A stretch of 64,000 nt of DNA from Promethearchaeota archaeon (GTDB taxonomy: Archaea; Asgardarchaeota; Lokiarchaeia; Sigyniarchaeales; SOKP01). The stretch lies in the NCBI GenBank assembly GCA_019058445.1, contig JAHPZA010000004.1:434136-498135 (forward strand), given 5' to 3'. Made by a program: the position numbers and the translations under genes. The notes beneath the pieces were generated by a model that was not told the DNA's origin, did not search any database, and was given only the letters and a program-made list of their open reading frames with translations. Shown here in pieces: positions 26,771 through 37,123 of this stretch; the stretch's first letter is position 1, and each line of letters starts with the position of its first letter.

Positions 26771-27658
26771 TTGAGTATGAATGAAATTTTAATAGAAAAT
26801 TTAGGATTTGGAAAATACCACGGATTAGGGAATGATTACATAATAATAAATGATATTGAATTAGATATTCCTGAAGAAAAAAAGAGTCTTTTAGCAAAAA
26901 AATTATGCGAAGTCCATTTTTCTATTGGAGCCGATGGCTTAATATTTGTGTGTAATTCGGATAAAGCTGATATTCGAATGAGAATATTCAATGATGATGG
27001 TTCTGAAGCTGAAATGTGCGGAAACGGAATAAGATGTTTCTGTAAATATATATATGAAAATAATATTGTAAAAAAGCAAAAAATCAATATTGAAACGTTA
27101 AAAGGTATTATGATTGGAGATTTAACGATTAATGATGATAAAGTAGAGGCTGTTAAAATTAATATGGGAGCTCCTTTACTTCAATGTGACGATATACCAG
27201 TGATTTCAACTAAAAATTCGGACAAATGTATAGAGGAGTCTATTGAGATTTTGGATAAAAAATTCCAATTTACTGCTGTATCCATGGGAAATCCACATGC
27301 TATTATATTCGTGGAAAACCAGCTTGATGATAATGATTTAAATAAATATGGTTCTGCTATAGAGCCTCATAAACGATTTCCAAAAAAAGTAAATGTGGAG
27401 TTTGTTAAAATAATTTCAAAAAATGAGGCAGTTCTCCGGGTTTATGAGCGAGGTGTGGGAGTAACTAAATCATGTGGAACGGGTACATGTGCCGCAGTTG
27501 TTGCAGGAACTTTACTTAATAAATTTGAAGAAAATTCACCCATAGTCGTTCATAATGACGGAGGAGATCTGATAATTACCTATACCGGAGAAACTGTTTT
27601 CATGGAAGGTCCGATAATAAAATCATTTGAAGGAGTTATAGATTTTATAAAAATATAA
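26771..27658 (+). CDS. dapF: diaminopimelate epimerase
   Basis: A 295-residue PLP-independent epimerase converting LL- to meso-diaminopimelate. The two catalytic cysteines are in AEMCGNGIRCF (Cys83) and TKSCGTGTCAAVVAG. Other family signatures are KYHGLGNDYIIIND and MGNPHAIIFV. The start may be TTG 26771 or ATG 26777. lysA follows after 14 nt, so the two form an operon producing L-lysine. The divergent TrmB regulator and its palindrome lie 80 nt upstream. Confidence 0.95.
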   Translation: MSMNEILIENLGFGKYHGLGNDYIIINDIELDIPEEKKSLLAKKLCEVHFSIGADGLIFVCNSDKADIRMRIFNDDGSEAEMCGNGIRCFCKYIYENNIVKKQKINIETLKGIMIGDLTINDDKVEAVKINMGAPLLQCDDIPVISTKNSDKCIEESIEILDKKFQFTAVSMGNPHAIIFVENQLDDNDLNKYGSAIEPHKRFPKKVNVEFVKIISKNEAVLRVYERGVGVTKSCGTGTCAAVVAGTLLNKFEENSPIVVHNDGGDLIITYTGETVFMEGPIIKSFEGVIDFIKI

Positions 27659-27672
27659 TAAAGGATAAAAAA

Positions 27673-28986
27673 ATGTCATATAAAGAATGGTTAAAAAATA
27701 AAGATTTAGAGTATCAAAGTGGCGTTCTCCATATTGCGGGGGTAAACACTATTGATCTAGCTAAAAAGTTTGGAACACCGGTCTATATACTAAATGAGAG
27801 ATTGATAAGAGCCCGATATAAAGCTCTTAAGGATATCTTAAATTCTGAAAATAAAAATAACCAAATTCATTTTGCTGTTAAGGCAAATACAAGTTTATCT
27901 ATATTAAAAATCCTCTTATCAGAGGGGGCGGGTTTTGATTGTTCCTCTGTAGGAGAGGTGTTTACTTGTTTAAAAGTAGGGGCAAAACCAGAACAAATTA
28001 TTTATACAGGAAATATGTTTACTAATGATGATTTTAAATTTGCTGTAGAACACGATATATTAGTTAATTTAGACTGTGTTAGCCAGTTAAAAAGATTAGC
28101 CAGAATTCATGATGAGTTAGGAAAAGAAAAGAAAATGATTTCTTTCAGAATTAATCCGGAGTTCGGAGCAGGTCACCACGCTCATACTATTACCGCAGGG
28201 AAAGAGATTAAATTTGGAATTTTGGATAATCAAGTTATTGAAGCGTATTCAAAAGCTAAGGAATATGGTTTCGAACAATTTGGTACTCACATCCACATTG
28301 GCTCTGGTATTATTGATCCTCATGACTATGAAAAAGCCATTGAAAAATATCTAGGAATCATAATGAATCTGGCAGATACCTTAGATATTACATTTGATTT
28401 TGTTGATTTTGGAGGGGGATTAGGGATACCGTATCGTCCTGAGGAAGAACCTTTAGATTTAGTATTATATAAAGAAATTGTTATTAAAAAATCTAAAGAA
28501 GCCTTAGAAAAGATGGGAATGGAAAAACTTTCATTTAAAGTTGAGCCAGGGCGTTATTTATCAGCTGAGGCAAGTATAATTTTAACTCAAATTAATACTA
28601 TCAAAAATAACGGATATAAATTATTTGCTGGAGTAGACGCCGGTTTCAATACCTTAATTCGCCCCACGATGTATGGATCTTATCATCACATCATTTCATG
28701 TCTACAAAACGAAGAAAGAGAAGAAATGAAATATGATATTGCCGGACCTATATGCGAATCCGGAGATATACTTGGGAGGGAAAGAATTTTACACGAGTTA
28801 GAGGAAGAAGAATATCTAGCAATATTAGATTCAGGAGCTTATGGTTTTATAATGAGTAGCCCTTATAATTCTCGTCCAAGACCTGCGGAAGTTCTGATTA
28901 ATAATAAAAAATCCTATTTAATCAGAAAAGCAGAAACCTATGATGATCTCATTCAGCATCAAGTCATTCCAGATCATTTAAAATAA
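27673..28986 (+). CDS. lysA: diaminopimelate decarboxylase
   Basis: A 437-residue PLP-dependent alanine-racemase-fold enzyme that decarboxylates meso-DAP to lysine. PLP-lysine is Lys70 in HFAVKANTS; HIHIGSGI, DFGGGLGIPY, EPGRYLSAEAS and GPICESGDILGRER mark the barrel and the active-site cysteine-bearing loop; AILDSGAYGFIMSS follows. It has an extended N-terminal helix pair before the barrel. A weak ribosome site, aaaggata, precedes the ATG. It is co-transcribed with dapF. Confidence 0.95.
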   Translation: MSYKEWLKNKDLEYQSGVLHIAGVNTIDLAKKFGTPVYILNERLIRARYKALKDILNSENKNNQIHFAVKANTSLSILKILLSEGAGFDCSSVGEVFTCLKVGAKPEQIIYTGNMFTNDDFKFAVEHDILVNLDCVSQLKRLARIHDELGKEKKMISFRINPEFGAGHHAHTITAGKEIKFGILDNQVIEAYSKAKEYGFEQFGTHIHIGSGIIDPHDYEKAIEKYLGIIMNLADTLDITFDFVDFGGGLGIPYRPEEEPLDLVLYKEIVIKKSKEALEKMGMEKLSFKVEPGRYLSAEASIILTQINTIKNNGYKLFAGVDAGFNTLIRPTMYGSYHHIISCLQNEEREEMKYDIAGPICESGDILGRERILHELEEEEYLAILDSGAYGFIMSSPYNSRPRPAEVLINNKKSYLIRKAETYDDLIQHQVIPDHLK

Positions 28987-29105
28987 TTTAAATTCTTTTT
29001 ACCTGCTTAGTCAATCTAAATTGACATCATCAAGCAGATTTTCACAGAAATGTAGAAATTCTTAAAAATGATTATGGAAATCTAATACTTAAAAATTATA
29101 ATTTT

Positions 29106-30242
29106 TTGGTGAGTTCAAATATTTCTTTTGATAAAGATGATGATGAAATTTCGATAAAGGAACAAATAAAAAGATTAGTCATAAAGAACATGTATGGGTT
29201 CCAAACCGTTATTTTATATGGCTTGGGAAGACGTTTAGAAATTTTTGATTACTTATACAATAAGAGTAAATATTTATCGGATAAAGATGAGGTTTCCATT
29301 ATATCCTTTACACCTAAGGAATTATCTGAAAAATTATATTTGGATGAAAACTATTTAGATGCTTGGCTACACATGGCACTTGAATGCGGTATATTTGAAA
29401 TAGATGATCCTGTCAAGAAAACTTTGAAAACCGGACCACATATATATGAGTTATTAATCAATCAAGATCACACCTTCTATGTTGGAAATATGATTTCGAT
29501 GTTTTATTACATGGCACCATATAGTGAATTTATTTATAATAATTTTAAAACTGGAAAGATCGAAAATATTTTTGAATTTCCCGAAGAGATGAAAAAAGAT
29601 GGTCATAGAATTGGTGCAAGACAGGCAACTTTTACTGAAAAACTATTTTCAAATCAGTATAAAGAGTTTAATAAAAGATTAAAAAAGAGTGGAATCATTC
29701 TTGATGTGGGATGCGGTTATGGTTTTAGTCTCGAATATTGGGCTAAAAAATACAAAAAGGCAAGATTTATAGCAATTGATATCAATCACAAAGCAGTTAC
29801 ATTCACAAAAGAATTAGTGGAACGAAATGGTTGGAGTAATAGAATTCGAATCTTTAATATCTCAATAGATGAATTTGCTCATACTTCTGATGTTAAATTT
29901 GATCTTATATTGTTAACCGATACTCTTCATGAAATGGATCCCGATGAAGAATACAGAAGAAAAGCTTTAGAGGATCTTTATATATTGTTAAAGGATGATG
30001 GGATTTTATTAGTTAGAGAAAGCATGATTTCTGACATATTTGCTCCAAAAAAAGAGTTTCAACTTTTTGATGTAATGCACAAATGGCTTGGAGTCGTATT
30101 TGGTTCTCGTTTTTATGATGAAGAGAGTTTTAAGAAATTAATTAATTCAACCTCCTTTAAAAGTGCTGAATTTATAAAAAAAGGTGGTGAGTATTTTTGG
30201 GCAATTAAGAAAGAAACACATGAAACTCATCTGTTAGTTTAA
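29106..30242 (+). CDS. SAM-dependent class I methyltransferase (winged-helix O-methyltransferase type)
   Basis: A 378-residue protein with an N-terminal helical/winged-helix dimerisation part (residues about 1-130) and a Rossmann methyltransferase domain. Motif I is ILDVGCGYGFSLEYW, motif II ends in FIAIDINHKAV, and LLTDTLHEMDPDEEYRRKAL and LLKDDGILLVRES give motifs IV and V. The pattern resembles plant and bacterial O-methyltransferases and archaeal homologues of unknown substrate. The start is TTG 29106 or GTG 29109. It lies between the two halves of the lysine gene set but no lysine step needs it. Confidence 0.85.
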   Translation: MVSSNISFDKDDDEISIKEQIKRLVIKNMYGFQTVILYGLGRRLEIFDYLYNKSKYLSDKDEVSIISFTPKELSEKLYLDENYLDAWLHMALECGIFEIDDPVKKTLKTGPHIYELLINQDHTFYVGNMISMFYYMAPYSEFIYNNFKTGKIENIFEFPEEMKKDGHRIGARQATFTEKLFSNQYKEFNKRLKKSGIILDVGCGYGFSLEYWAKKYKKARFIAIDINHKAVTFTKELVERNGWSNRIRIFNISIDEFAHTSDVKFDLILLTDTLHEMDPDEEYRRKALEDLYILLKDDGILLVRESMISDIFAPKKEFQLFDVMHKWLGVVFGSRFYDEESFKKLINSTSFKSAEFIKKGGEYFWAIKKETHETHLLV

Positions 30243-30311
30243 TTAATTTGTTTCCTAAGTTTTATTTAAGAAGATTCATCCTTAATCGTTAAAAAAGAAT
30301 AAATAAATTAG

Positions 30312-30540
30312 AATCCACTTGTTGATGTGGGAAATAGAAAATGGAAAGGTCGATGTGTCCATCTATGGACCAATGAACCAAATGTTTTTAATGATCTTCC
30401 TCAAGAATTCATTGATAATATCCCAGATTCTACTAAAAAAATCCTTAGAGAAAGAAATGTTCAAATTTAAGATAAAAGATACTAATCATCCCCAATCACT
30501 TAACATAATTCAAATTAGTGTTCTTTTCCGTAAAAATTAA
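30312..30540 (+). pseudogene. frameshifted gene remnant in a 543-nt intergenic region
   Basis: The gap 30243-30785 contains protein-like sequence in two frames. From 30312 to 30470 the frame reads as a plausible protein (GNRKWKGRCVHLWTNEP, QEFIDNIPDSTKKIL) and stops at 30468; after a one-base shift near 30465 a second stretch (KDTNHPQSLNIIQISV) continues to the TAA at 30538-30540. The combined sequence looks like one old C-terminal exon broken by an indel. GTG at 30327 could still start a 47-residue peptide. Downstream, 30541-30785 shows only AT-rich DNA. The parent family is not recognised. Confidence 0.4.
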
Positions 30541-30785
30541 ATTTTTTGACTTTCTTTTTTATATTGAGATAAAATTATAAGAATGAGACATTTAAGGCTT
30601 GGATACCCTTTAATTGATCTCGATGAAGAGTTGGCGTTATGAAATCTTAACGAAGATTGATGATAATACAGATCTGCTCTGATATTTTTTATAATTTTAT
30701 CTTATAATTCCTTATTTTCAATAAATAAAAAATAAATAAGAATTGAAATATTAAAATAAATCTGTTTCTAAAAGAAATAAAATAT

Positions 30786-31616
30786 TTATAGATCTAAAAC
30801 TTCACGAGTACTGTATATCTTATTCTCTTGAGCGTTTGCAATAAATTTAATAGCTGTTATAGCTCCGCTTGCAAAACAATTCCTACTATGAGCTTGATGT
30901 TTAAATTCAATTCTTTCTCCTGGGCCTGCATATAATACAATATGATCACCAACGATATCACCTGCTCTTATTGAATGAACTCCAATTTCATTTTTAGCAC
31001 CGACCGCTCTCTTATTTGGGCCAAGAGATCTGCCAAATTTAGCTACTTCATTAAAGTCTGTACCTAATGTATCAGCTATAATCTGTCCAATAGTCAAACA
31101 TGTCCCACTTGGCGCATCGACTTTGCGATGGTGATGAGTCTCCAGAATTTCTATATCCCAATCTTCTAAATATGCCGTTAAAATTGAGACCATTTTAAAA
31201 AAGATGTTCACTCCAGTGGCCATATTTGATGATATTACTGCCGGAGATTCATTTTCTACAATTTGTTTTTCAAATTCGTCTAAAAATTCCTGAGTTAGGG
31301 CTGTGGTACCAATAATACACCTAATTCTATTTTTTACACAAATCATACAATTTTTTTCTGTAGCCTTAGCTATGGAAAAATCAACAGCTACATCGGGAGC
31401 TGTATCGCTAATAATTTTTTGAAGATCCTTAATATCACTAATTTTTAATTTGTCGGGATCAATAGTACCCGCTAAGTTTTCAAGGGGTTGTCCGATATTA
31501 CTTACATCGCATGCAGCAACCACTTGAATTTCCTTATCTTCTACGGCTAATTTACTAATTAATCGTCCCATGGAGCCACTTGCTCCTAGTATTAACAATT
31601 TTATCAAAATCATCAC
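30786..31616 (-). CDS. dapB: 4-hydroxy-tetrahydrodipicolinate reductase
   Basis: A 276-residue DapB. The NAD(P)H-binding motif LLILGASGSMGRLIS is near the N-terminus, followed by VAVDFSIAKA, the substrate-binding and catalytic HHHRKVDAPSGT and the C-terminal FASGAITAIKFI. It reduces the product of DapA to tetrahydrodipicolinate. It follows dapA by 17 nt on the same strand. The listed GTG start (31616) sits inside a ggtgatgat ribosome-like motif, so the true start is probably ATG 31613 or the TTG at 31607. Confidence 0.95.
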   Translation of the reverse strand: MMILIKLLILGASGSMGRLISKLAVEDKEIQVVAACDVSNIGQPLENLAGTIDPDKLKISDIKDLQKIISDTAPDVAVDFSIAKATEKNCMICVKNRIRCIIGTTALTQEFLDEFEKQIVENESPAVISSNMATGVNIFFKMVSILTAYLEDWDIEILETHHHRKVDAPSGTCLTIGQIIADTLGTDFNEVAKFGRSLGPNKRAVGAKNEIGVHSIRAGDIVGDHIVLYAGPGERIEFKHQAHSRNCFASGAITAIKFIANAQENKIYSTREVLDL

Positions 31617-31633
31617 CCAAATAAAAATATTAA

Positions 31634-32533
31634 TTATAATAATTTTAAACTTTCTAGTACAGTTTTGATTTTTGTCTGATTTTGTTCTAATGGTGGTGTC
31701 ATTGGTAACCTCAAGCGTTTATTCATAATTCCCATTAATTCTGCTGCATATTTCACTGGACCGGGATTAGTCTCAATAAATAACACGTTGAAAAGTTCAT
31801 AAAGTTCTAATTGCATTTGCCTAGCTTTATCCCAATCTCCTGCATTCATTGTTTTAGTAAATTCGAATATTTTCGCAGGAACGATATTTGAAGCAACGCT
31901 GATAACTCCTACGCCACCTAATGCCATAAGATGATAAGTCATACTATCATCTCCGCTTAATACGATGAAATCATCTGGGGTTTTTTTAATTATTTGAGTG
32001 ATTTGATCTAAGTTACCACTTGCTTCTTTAATTCCAACTATATTATCTTTTTTATTCGCCAAAGTTGCAACTGTGTCGGGATCTATATTCCGTACGGTAC
32101 GGCTTGGTACATTATATATTATTATGGGAAACGAAACAGCATCCGCGATGGCCGAATAATGATCAATTAAAGAATGTTGAACTGGCTTATTATAATAGGG
32201 AACAACAATAAGGCAACCGTCGGCACCCGCTTTCTCAGCATACTGGGATAGTGAGATAGCCTCTTTGGTGGAATTACTACCAGTTCCTGCTAACACAAAT
32301 GGATCCTTACCACTCTTTTTTGCCTCATCAACAGTAATATCTATTGCATAATGGTGTTCCTCATGAGATAGGGTTGCACTCTCTCCAGTTGTTCCCATGG
32401 TTAAGGGCTGGCAACCGTTCTCTATCTGGAACCGTATGAACTCGCGATATTTGTCTTCATCAATACTAAGATCTTCATGAAACGGTGTAATCATAGCGGT
32501 TATAACATTTTTCAATTTATCCAGTTTTGACAT
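31634..32533 (-). CDS. dapA: 4-hydroxy-tetrahydrodipicolinate synthase
   Basis: A DapA aldolase of the TIM-barrel class I type. The Schiff-base lysine is in VGIKEASGNLDQ; the catalytic tyrosine is in PIIIYNVPSRT; TTGESATLSHEEH binds pyruvate. The frame is open five codons further to a TTG at 32548, but ATG 32533 is chosen because a ggttgagatc ribosome-like motif lies just before it, giving 299 residues. It condenses pyruvate with aspartate semialdehyde and leads into dapB. No aspartate kinase, DapL aminotransferase or DapD/E is present in the window. Confidence 0.95.
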   Translation of the reverse strand: MSKLDKLKNVITAMITPFHEDLSIDEDKYREFIRFQIENGCQPLTMGTTGESATLSHEEHHYAIDITVDEAKKSGKDPFVLAGTGSNSTKEAISLSQYAEKAGADGCLIVVPYYNKPVQHSLIDHYSAIADAVSFPIIIYNVPSRTVRNIDPDTVATLANKKDNIVGIKEASGNLDQITQIIKKTPDDFIVLSGDDSMTYHLMALGGVGVISVASNIVPAKIFEFTKTMNAGDWDKARQMQLELYELFNVLFIETNPGPVKYAAELMGIMNKRLRLPMTPPLEQNQTKIKTVLESLKLL

Positions 32534-32647
32534 AACGATCTCAACCAATTAAATTTAATCTGTTGATTAACATATTATTTGTATAGAATCCTTTATAAGC
32601 CTTATTAAAAATCTTATAAAAGAGAATGAAAATAATATAAAGGAATT

Positions 32648-33883
32648 TTATTTCTTTTCTTCTTTCAATTTTTTTTTTATTAAAAAGCCCATTTTGCTCT
32701 GTAAGCCGAAAAGAGGTATAAATCCATAACTTAATCTCTGATTGAAGGTACTATCGGTGTCATATGTTGCCAAATTTAAGTCATATATTCCGTTAGGAGA
32801 TTCTCTGGCAACGACTTCTGCGCTTCCTTTAAATAGCTTCACTTTCGCACTGCCGGTTACCTTTTTATTTACTTCATTTATGAACGCATCTAAGGCATCT
32901 TTTAAGGGATCTACCCATAGCCCTTCATAAGCCAATTCAGTCCACCTCTGATCCACAATCGTTTTGAAAGAATTTTCATTTTTGGTACATACATATTTTT
33001 CAATATCTTTGTGAGCTTTAATTAAAATTAATGCAGCAGGAACTTCATAAGTTTCTCTGGATTTTAATCCAATAGCACGATCCTCCATATGTTCTATTCT
33101 TCCAACTCCATGTTTACATCCAATATTATGTAGTGATCGGATCAATTCCACTGAATTCATTTTTTCTCCATTTAATCCTACAGGGACCCCCTCTTCAAAA
33201 TTAATAGTAATATATTCAGGTTCATTAGGTGCTTCTTCGGGAGCAGTAGTCCATTCCTTAGAATCCTCGGGCGGTTCCACACTTGGATTTTCTAGTATAT
33301 CACATTCAGCACTTCTTCCAAAAAGATTCTCATCTATGCTATATTTCTTATATCTGTTGACTGGAATTCCATGTCTCTCTGCATACTTGACTTCCTCATC
33401 CCGTCCCATGTTCCATTCAATTAATGGTTGTAGAACCTCGATTTCAGGAGCATAAGCATTTGCGGTTATATTAATCCTAATTTGATCGTTTCCTTTTCCC
33501 GTACAGCCATGAGCTACAACCGAGATTCCCTCTTTTTTAGCAATTTTAATAGCTTCAATCGCAATTAGGGGTCTGCCTACAGCAGTGCTTAATGGATAGA
33601 TACCTTGATATAGCCCATTTGCTTTAATAGTCGGGAAAACATAATCATTCACAAATTTTTCCTTACAGTCTATAGTAAAATGTTTTACCGCACCAAGTTT
33701 ATATGCTTTCTCTTCTATTTCCTTGAATCTGGTAGGATCGGCAAATTCTTGTCCCAAATCAGCAGTGAATGTATAAACTTCAGCATCATAGGTTTCTTGC
33801 AGCCATTTTATCATACAACTAGTATCCAAGCCACCTGAATACATAAGTAAAATTTTATCGTATCTCTCTTTCTTTGGTCCCAA
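32648..33883 (-). CDS. argG: argininosuccinate synthase
   Basis: A 411-residue ArgG that joins citrulline and aspartate with ATP on the route to arginine. The PP-loop ATP site is ILLMYSGGLDTSCMIKWL; AHGCTGKGNDQIR and YSIDENLFGRSAECD are citrulline/aspartate-binding signatures. The last 25 residues are Lys-rich. The start is TTG 33883 without a good ribosome site; the frame is open upstream through two ATT codons (33895 and 33892) that follow a gtgatgg motif, so a non-AUG start a few codons earlier is possible. No argH is adjacent. Confidence 0.95.
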   Translation of the reverse strand: MGPKKERYDKILLMYSGGLDTSCMIKWLQETYDAEVYTFTADLGQEFADPTRFKEIEEKAYKLGAVKHFTIDCKEKFVNDYVFPTIKANGLYQGIYPLSTAVGRPLIAIEAIKIAKKEGISVVAHGCTGKGNDQIRINITANAYAPEIEVLQPLIEWNMGRDEEVKYAERHGIPVNRYKKYSIDENLFGRSAECDILENPSVEPPEDSKEWTTAPEEAPNEPEYITINFEEGVPVGLNGEKMNSVELIRSLHNIGCKHGVGRIEHMEDRAIGLKSRETYEVPAALILIKAHKDIEKYVCTKNENSFKTIVDQRWTELAYEGLWVDPLKDALDAFINEVNKKVTGSAKVKLFKGSAEVVARESPNGIYDLNLATYDTDSTFNQRLSYGFIPLFGLQSKMGFLIKKKLKEEKK

Positions 33884-34099
33884 ATTGCTAATAATTCCAT
33901 CACATCTCTTTTTAATAAATAAATAAAGAATAGCTACAATTTATCTTTTCTTATTATTCTATACTAATCTAAGCTATCCAGAGCTAGAGGTTATAATTTA
34001 GATTAGACCAAATCTTAAATACTAATTCGTTTACTTTTTTCTCAAGAAAATTTTATTATAATATTGTGAGGCCTTACAAAATTAGGGCGGTGGATTTTA

Positions 34100-37000
34100 T
34101 TGAGCGAAAAAGGGAATAATTTAAGCTTATCTAGAGAAAATTATAAATCTATTTTTAAACTACTCCCGCATACATCATATATTTGGCAAAAACTTGAAGA
34201 TGATTTAATTTTAATTGAATATAATAGAGCAGCAGAAAAATTTACTGAAGGAAAAATCAAATCTTTAATAGGTATCAAAGCATCAGAACTATACAAGGAA
34301 AGACCTATAGTTCTCGAGGACTTAAAACGTTGTGTAAGAAATCAAACGGTAGTTTCTAGAGAAATAGTTCATAAATCAGTTACTACAGGTAAGGAAAGAA
34401 ATCTTATCAGATTTTATAAATTTATTGAACCAGATTTAGTGCTTGTTCATTCAGAAGATATAACTAAACAAAGATTAGCTGAAGCATCTTTAAAAAAAGA
34501 GGAAAAAGAAAAGTCAATGATATTGGAAGCCGTATCAGATCATATTATTTATTACAATACTGATCAAGACATTATCTGGGCAAATCAAGCAGCCATTGAT
34601 TCAGTAAATTTATCATATAAAGAAGTAGTTAGTAAAAAATGTTATGAAATTTGGCAGAATAGAAATGAACCATGCGAATTTTGTCCTGTTTTAAGAGCTT
34701 TAAAGACTGGAAAAACTCAGACTAGTGAAGCAAGGACTCCAGATGGGAGGGTATGGTTCGTAAGTGGATTTCCTGTATGGGATGATGATGGGAATATAAT
34801 AGGTATGGTCGAAATTACAAGAGATATTACCGCCCAAAAATATGTGGAAGAAAATTTACGTCGGGAACGAGACATTTTAGGTCGGCTGACAGATACAAGC
34901 CCAGTTGGAATTACTTTAGTAAATAAAGATGGGAAAATAATTTTTGCCAATGTACAAGCAGAAAAGATATTGGGATTAACTAAAAATGAGATTACTCAGC
35001 TTAGATATAATGCTCCAAGTTGGAAAATTACAGATTATGATGGAAATCCTTTTCCTGATGAAAAATTACCTTTCCAAAAGGTGAAGTCTACAAGAGAGTC
35101 TGTATTTGATGTGAGGCATGCAATTGAATGGCCCAATGGCAAAAAATGTTATCTTTCTATTAATGCATCGCCTATATTCGATGAAAACAAAAATCTTGAG
35201 GGAATGGTTGCAACTATTGAAGATATTACTGAAAAATGGGTAATAGAACAAAATCTAAAAGAATCTGAAGAAAGTTTTAGGACGATTACAGAACAGTCCT
35301 TAATGGGAATATGCATTATACAAGATTTTGAAATAAAATATATAAATCAACAGATGGCAGATATTTATGGATATTCTTTGGAAGAAGTATATAGCTGGCA
35401 AGCTAAAGATTTTTTTAAAGTACTGGTGAATGAATCCAGAGAATATATTATTGAACAAATAAAAAAAAAACAACAAAGTGCTAAAGATGTAGAAACACGT
35501 TATATCTCTAAAGCAATTAGAAAAGACGGTAGCTTAATTTGGGTAGAAAATTATTCAAAATCAATAATTTATCAGGGAAAATCAGCAGATCTGCTTACAC
35601 AAATCGACATTACTGACAAAATGAAAGCGGAACAGAGATTAATTGAATCGGAAGGAAAATATAGAGATATGGCAGAACTTCTACCGGATGTTATTTTTGA
35701 AGCAGATTTAGAAATGAATCTTAAATATGTGAATCCTGCAGGATTTGCTATGTTTGGATATTCACTTCAAGAAATGGAGAATGGAATAAATCTTAAGCAA
35801 CTATTAACAACTGATTCATTGAAAAAAGCTATAAAAAGAGTTAAAGATATTTCATTAGGAATATCTACTTCTCCGAATGAATACGAATTAGTCAAAAAAG
35901 ATGGAAGTAAATTTTATGGAAGGGTTCATTCAAGATCCGTAATTAAAGATGATAGAATAGTTGGATTCAGAGGTACAGTTACAGATATTACGGATATAAA
36001 GTTAGCAGAACAAAAATTAAAAGAATCAGAGGAAAAATATCGAATTCTTATAGAAAAATCATTGCAGGGGATATGCATTCTCCAAGATGTTAGAATTATT
36101 TTTGCAAATGAGGCTTTATCTGAAATCTTAGGATATAGTATTAACGAATTATTATCATTTTCCAACGAGGAAATAATAAATCTAATACATCCAGATGATA
36201 GAAAATTAGTTTTTAATCGTCATATGGCACGTTTAGAAGGAAAATCAGTTCCTGCACGTTATGAATTTCGAGTTCTTAGAAAGGATGGAGTTGTTAGAAT
36301 CGTTGAAATGTACGCTTCACGCATTAATCTTAATAATAAAACTGCTGTTCAAGAAGTTTTTATAGATATTACAGAACGTAAGAAGATTGAAGAAAAATTA
36401 AAAAAATCCGAGGAAAAATATCGTGAAGCATACAATCGAATTAACTTATATAAGGACTTATTTACCCATGATATCAATAATATTTTCCAAAACATTTTAT
36501 CCTCTAACGAGCTTGCCATGTTATATTCTAATATTCCAGAAAAATTACAGGATTACGTTGAAGTTGCCAATCTTATAAAAGAACAAGTTTCAAGAGGATC
36601 AAAATTAGTATCAAATGTCCAAAAACTATCTGAACTTGAAGACGTTGATAAGCCATTATATACTTTAGAAGTGTATAGTGTTTTAAATAATGTAATAAAT
36701 TCAATTAAAAAGAGTTTTCTTCACAAAAAAATAGAAATCAATATTTATTCTTCTGAAAATCAGTATCTTGTTAAGGCAAATGAGTTATTTTTTGATGTTT
36801 TTGATAACATTTTGATGAATGCTGTAAAACATAATAAAAATCTGACAATTGAAATTCAAATTAAAATCTCACAAAATTTAATCGATGATATAAACTACGT
36901 GAGAATTGAATTTAGTGATAACGGTGTTGGCATACCAGACATTATGAAAGATGTTATTTTCCAGAGAGATGTAAAGAAAGAAAAAGCAAGTGGAATTGGA

Positions 37001-37123
37001 TTAGGACTATTGTTAGTAAAGAGAATAGTGGAAAGTTATAAAGGATCGGTAAAAGTGGAAGATAGAGTTCTCGGAGATTGCTCAAAAGGAAGTAATTTTA
37101 TAGTATTAATTCCAGGGTCATAA
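34100..37123 (+). CDS. multi-PAS sensor histidine kinase
   Basis: A 1007-residue soluble kinase without TM segments. Six PAS domains run in series from residue 10 to about 765, several ending in PAC-like DIT(E/D)KW/ITERK tails; the second contains a CxxCP-type Cys pair (EPCEFCPVLRALKTG) that may bind a cofactor or sense redox state. A histidine-containing phosphotransfer helix follows (FTHDINNIFQNILSS, His near 790), then a HATPase_c domain with N box (FDNILMNAVKHNKN), DNGVGIP and GIGLGLLLVKRIV. The start is TTG after ggcggtgg. A CheY-like receiver is encoded 264 nt downstream and is the likely phosphoacceptor. Signal inferred to be cytoplasmic, redox or small-molecule. Confidence 0.92.
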   Translation: MSEKGNNLSLSRENYKSIFKLLPHTSYIWQKLEDDLILIEYNRAAEKFTEGKIKSLIGIKASELYKERPIVLEDLKRCVRNQTVVSREIVHKSVTTGKERNLIRFYKFIEPDLVLVHSEDITKQRLAEASLKKEEKEKSMILEAVSDHIIYYNTDQDIIWANQAAIDSVNLSYKEVVSKKCYEIWQNRNEPCEFCPVLRALKTGKTQTSEARTPDGRVWFVSGFPVWDDDGNIIGMVEITRDITAQKYVEENLRRERDILGRLTDTSPVGITLVNKDGKIIFANVQAEKILGLTKNEITQLRYNAPSWKITDYDGNPFPDEKLPFQKVKSTRESVFDVRHAIEWPNGKKCYLSINASPIFDENKNLEGMVATIEDITEKWVIEQNLKESEESFRTITEQSLMGICIIQDFEIKYINQQMADIYGYSLEEVYSWQAKDFFKVLVNESREYIIEQIKKKQQSAKDVETRYISKAIRKDGSLIWVENYSKSIIYQGKSADLLTQIDITDKMKAEQRLIESEGKYRDMAELLPDVIFEADLEMNLKYVNPAGFAMFGYSLQEMENGINLKQLLTTDSLKKAIKRVKDISLGISTSPNEYELVKKDGSKFYGRVHSRSVIKDDRIVGFRGTVTDITDIKLAEQKLKESEEKYRILIEKSLQGICILQDVRIIFANEALSEILGYSINELLSFSNEEIINLIHPDDRKLVFNRHMARLEGKSVPARYEFRVLRKDGVVRIVEMYASRINLNNKTAVQEVFIDITERKKIEEKLKKSEEKYREAYNRINLYKDLFTHDINNIFQNILSSNELAMLYSNIPEKLQDYVEVANLIKEQVSRGSKLVSNVQKLSELEDVDKPLYTLEVYSVLNNVINSIKKSFLHKKIEINIYSSENQYLVKANELFFDVFDNILMNAVKHNKNLTIEIQIKISQNLIDDINYVRIEFSDNGVGIPDIMKDVIFQRDVKKEKASGIGLGLLLVKRIVESYKGSVKVEDRVLGDCSKGSNFIVLIPGS

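Noticed and set aside
30319..30540. 73-codon open frame as an intact gene
   Set aside because: Its first two thirds use a frame with poor protein composition, while a better frame overlaps it; treated as a frameshifted remnant instead.
30650..30685. C/D-box-like sRNA (tgatga ... ctga)
   Set aside because: Only one C and one D box about 15 nt apart and no terminal stem; too short for an archaeal C/D sRNA.
33884..33900. ATG at 33900 as argG start
   Set aside because: It is in a different frame from ArgG.
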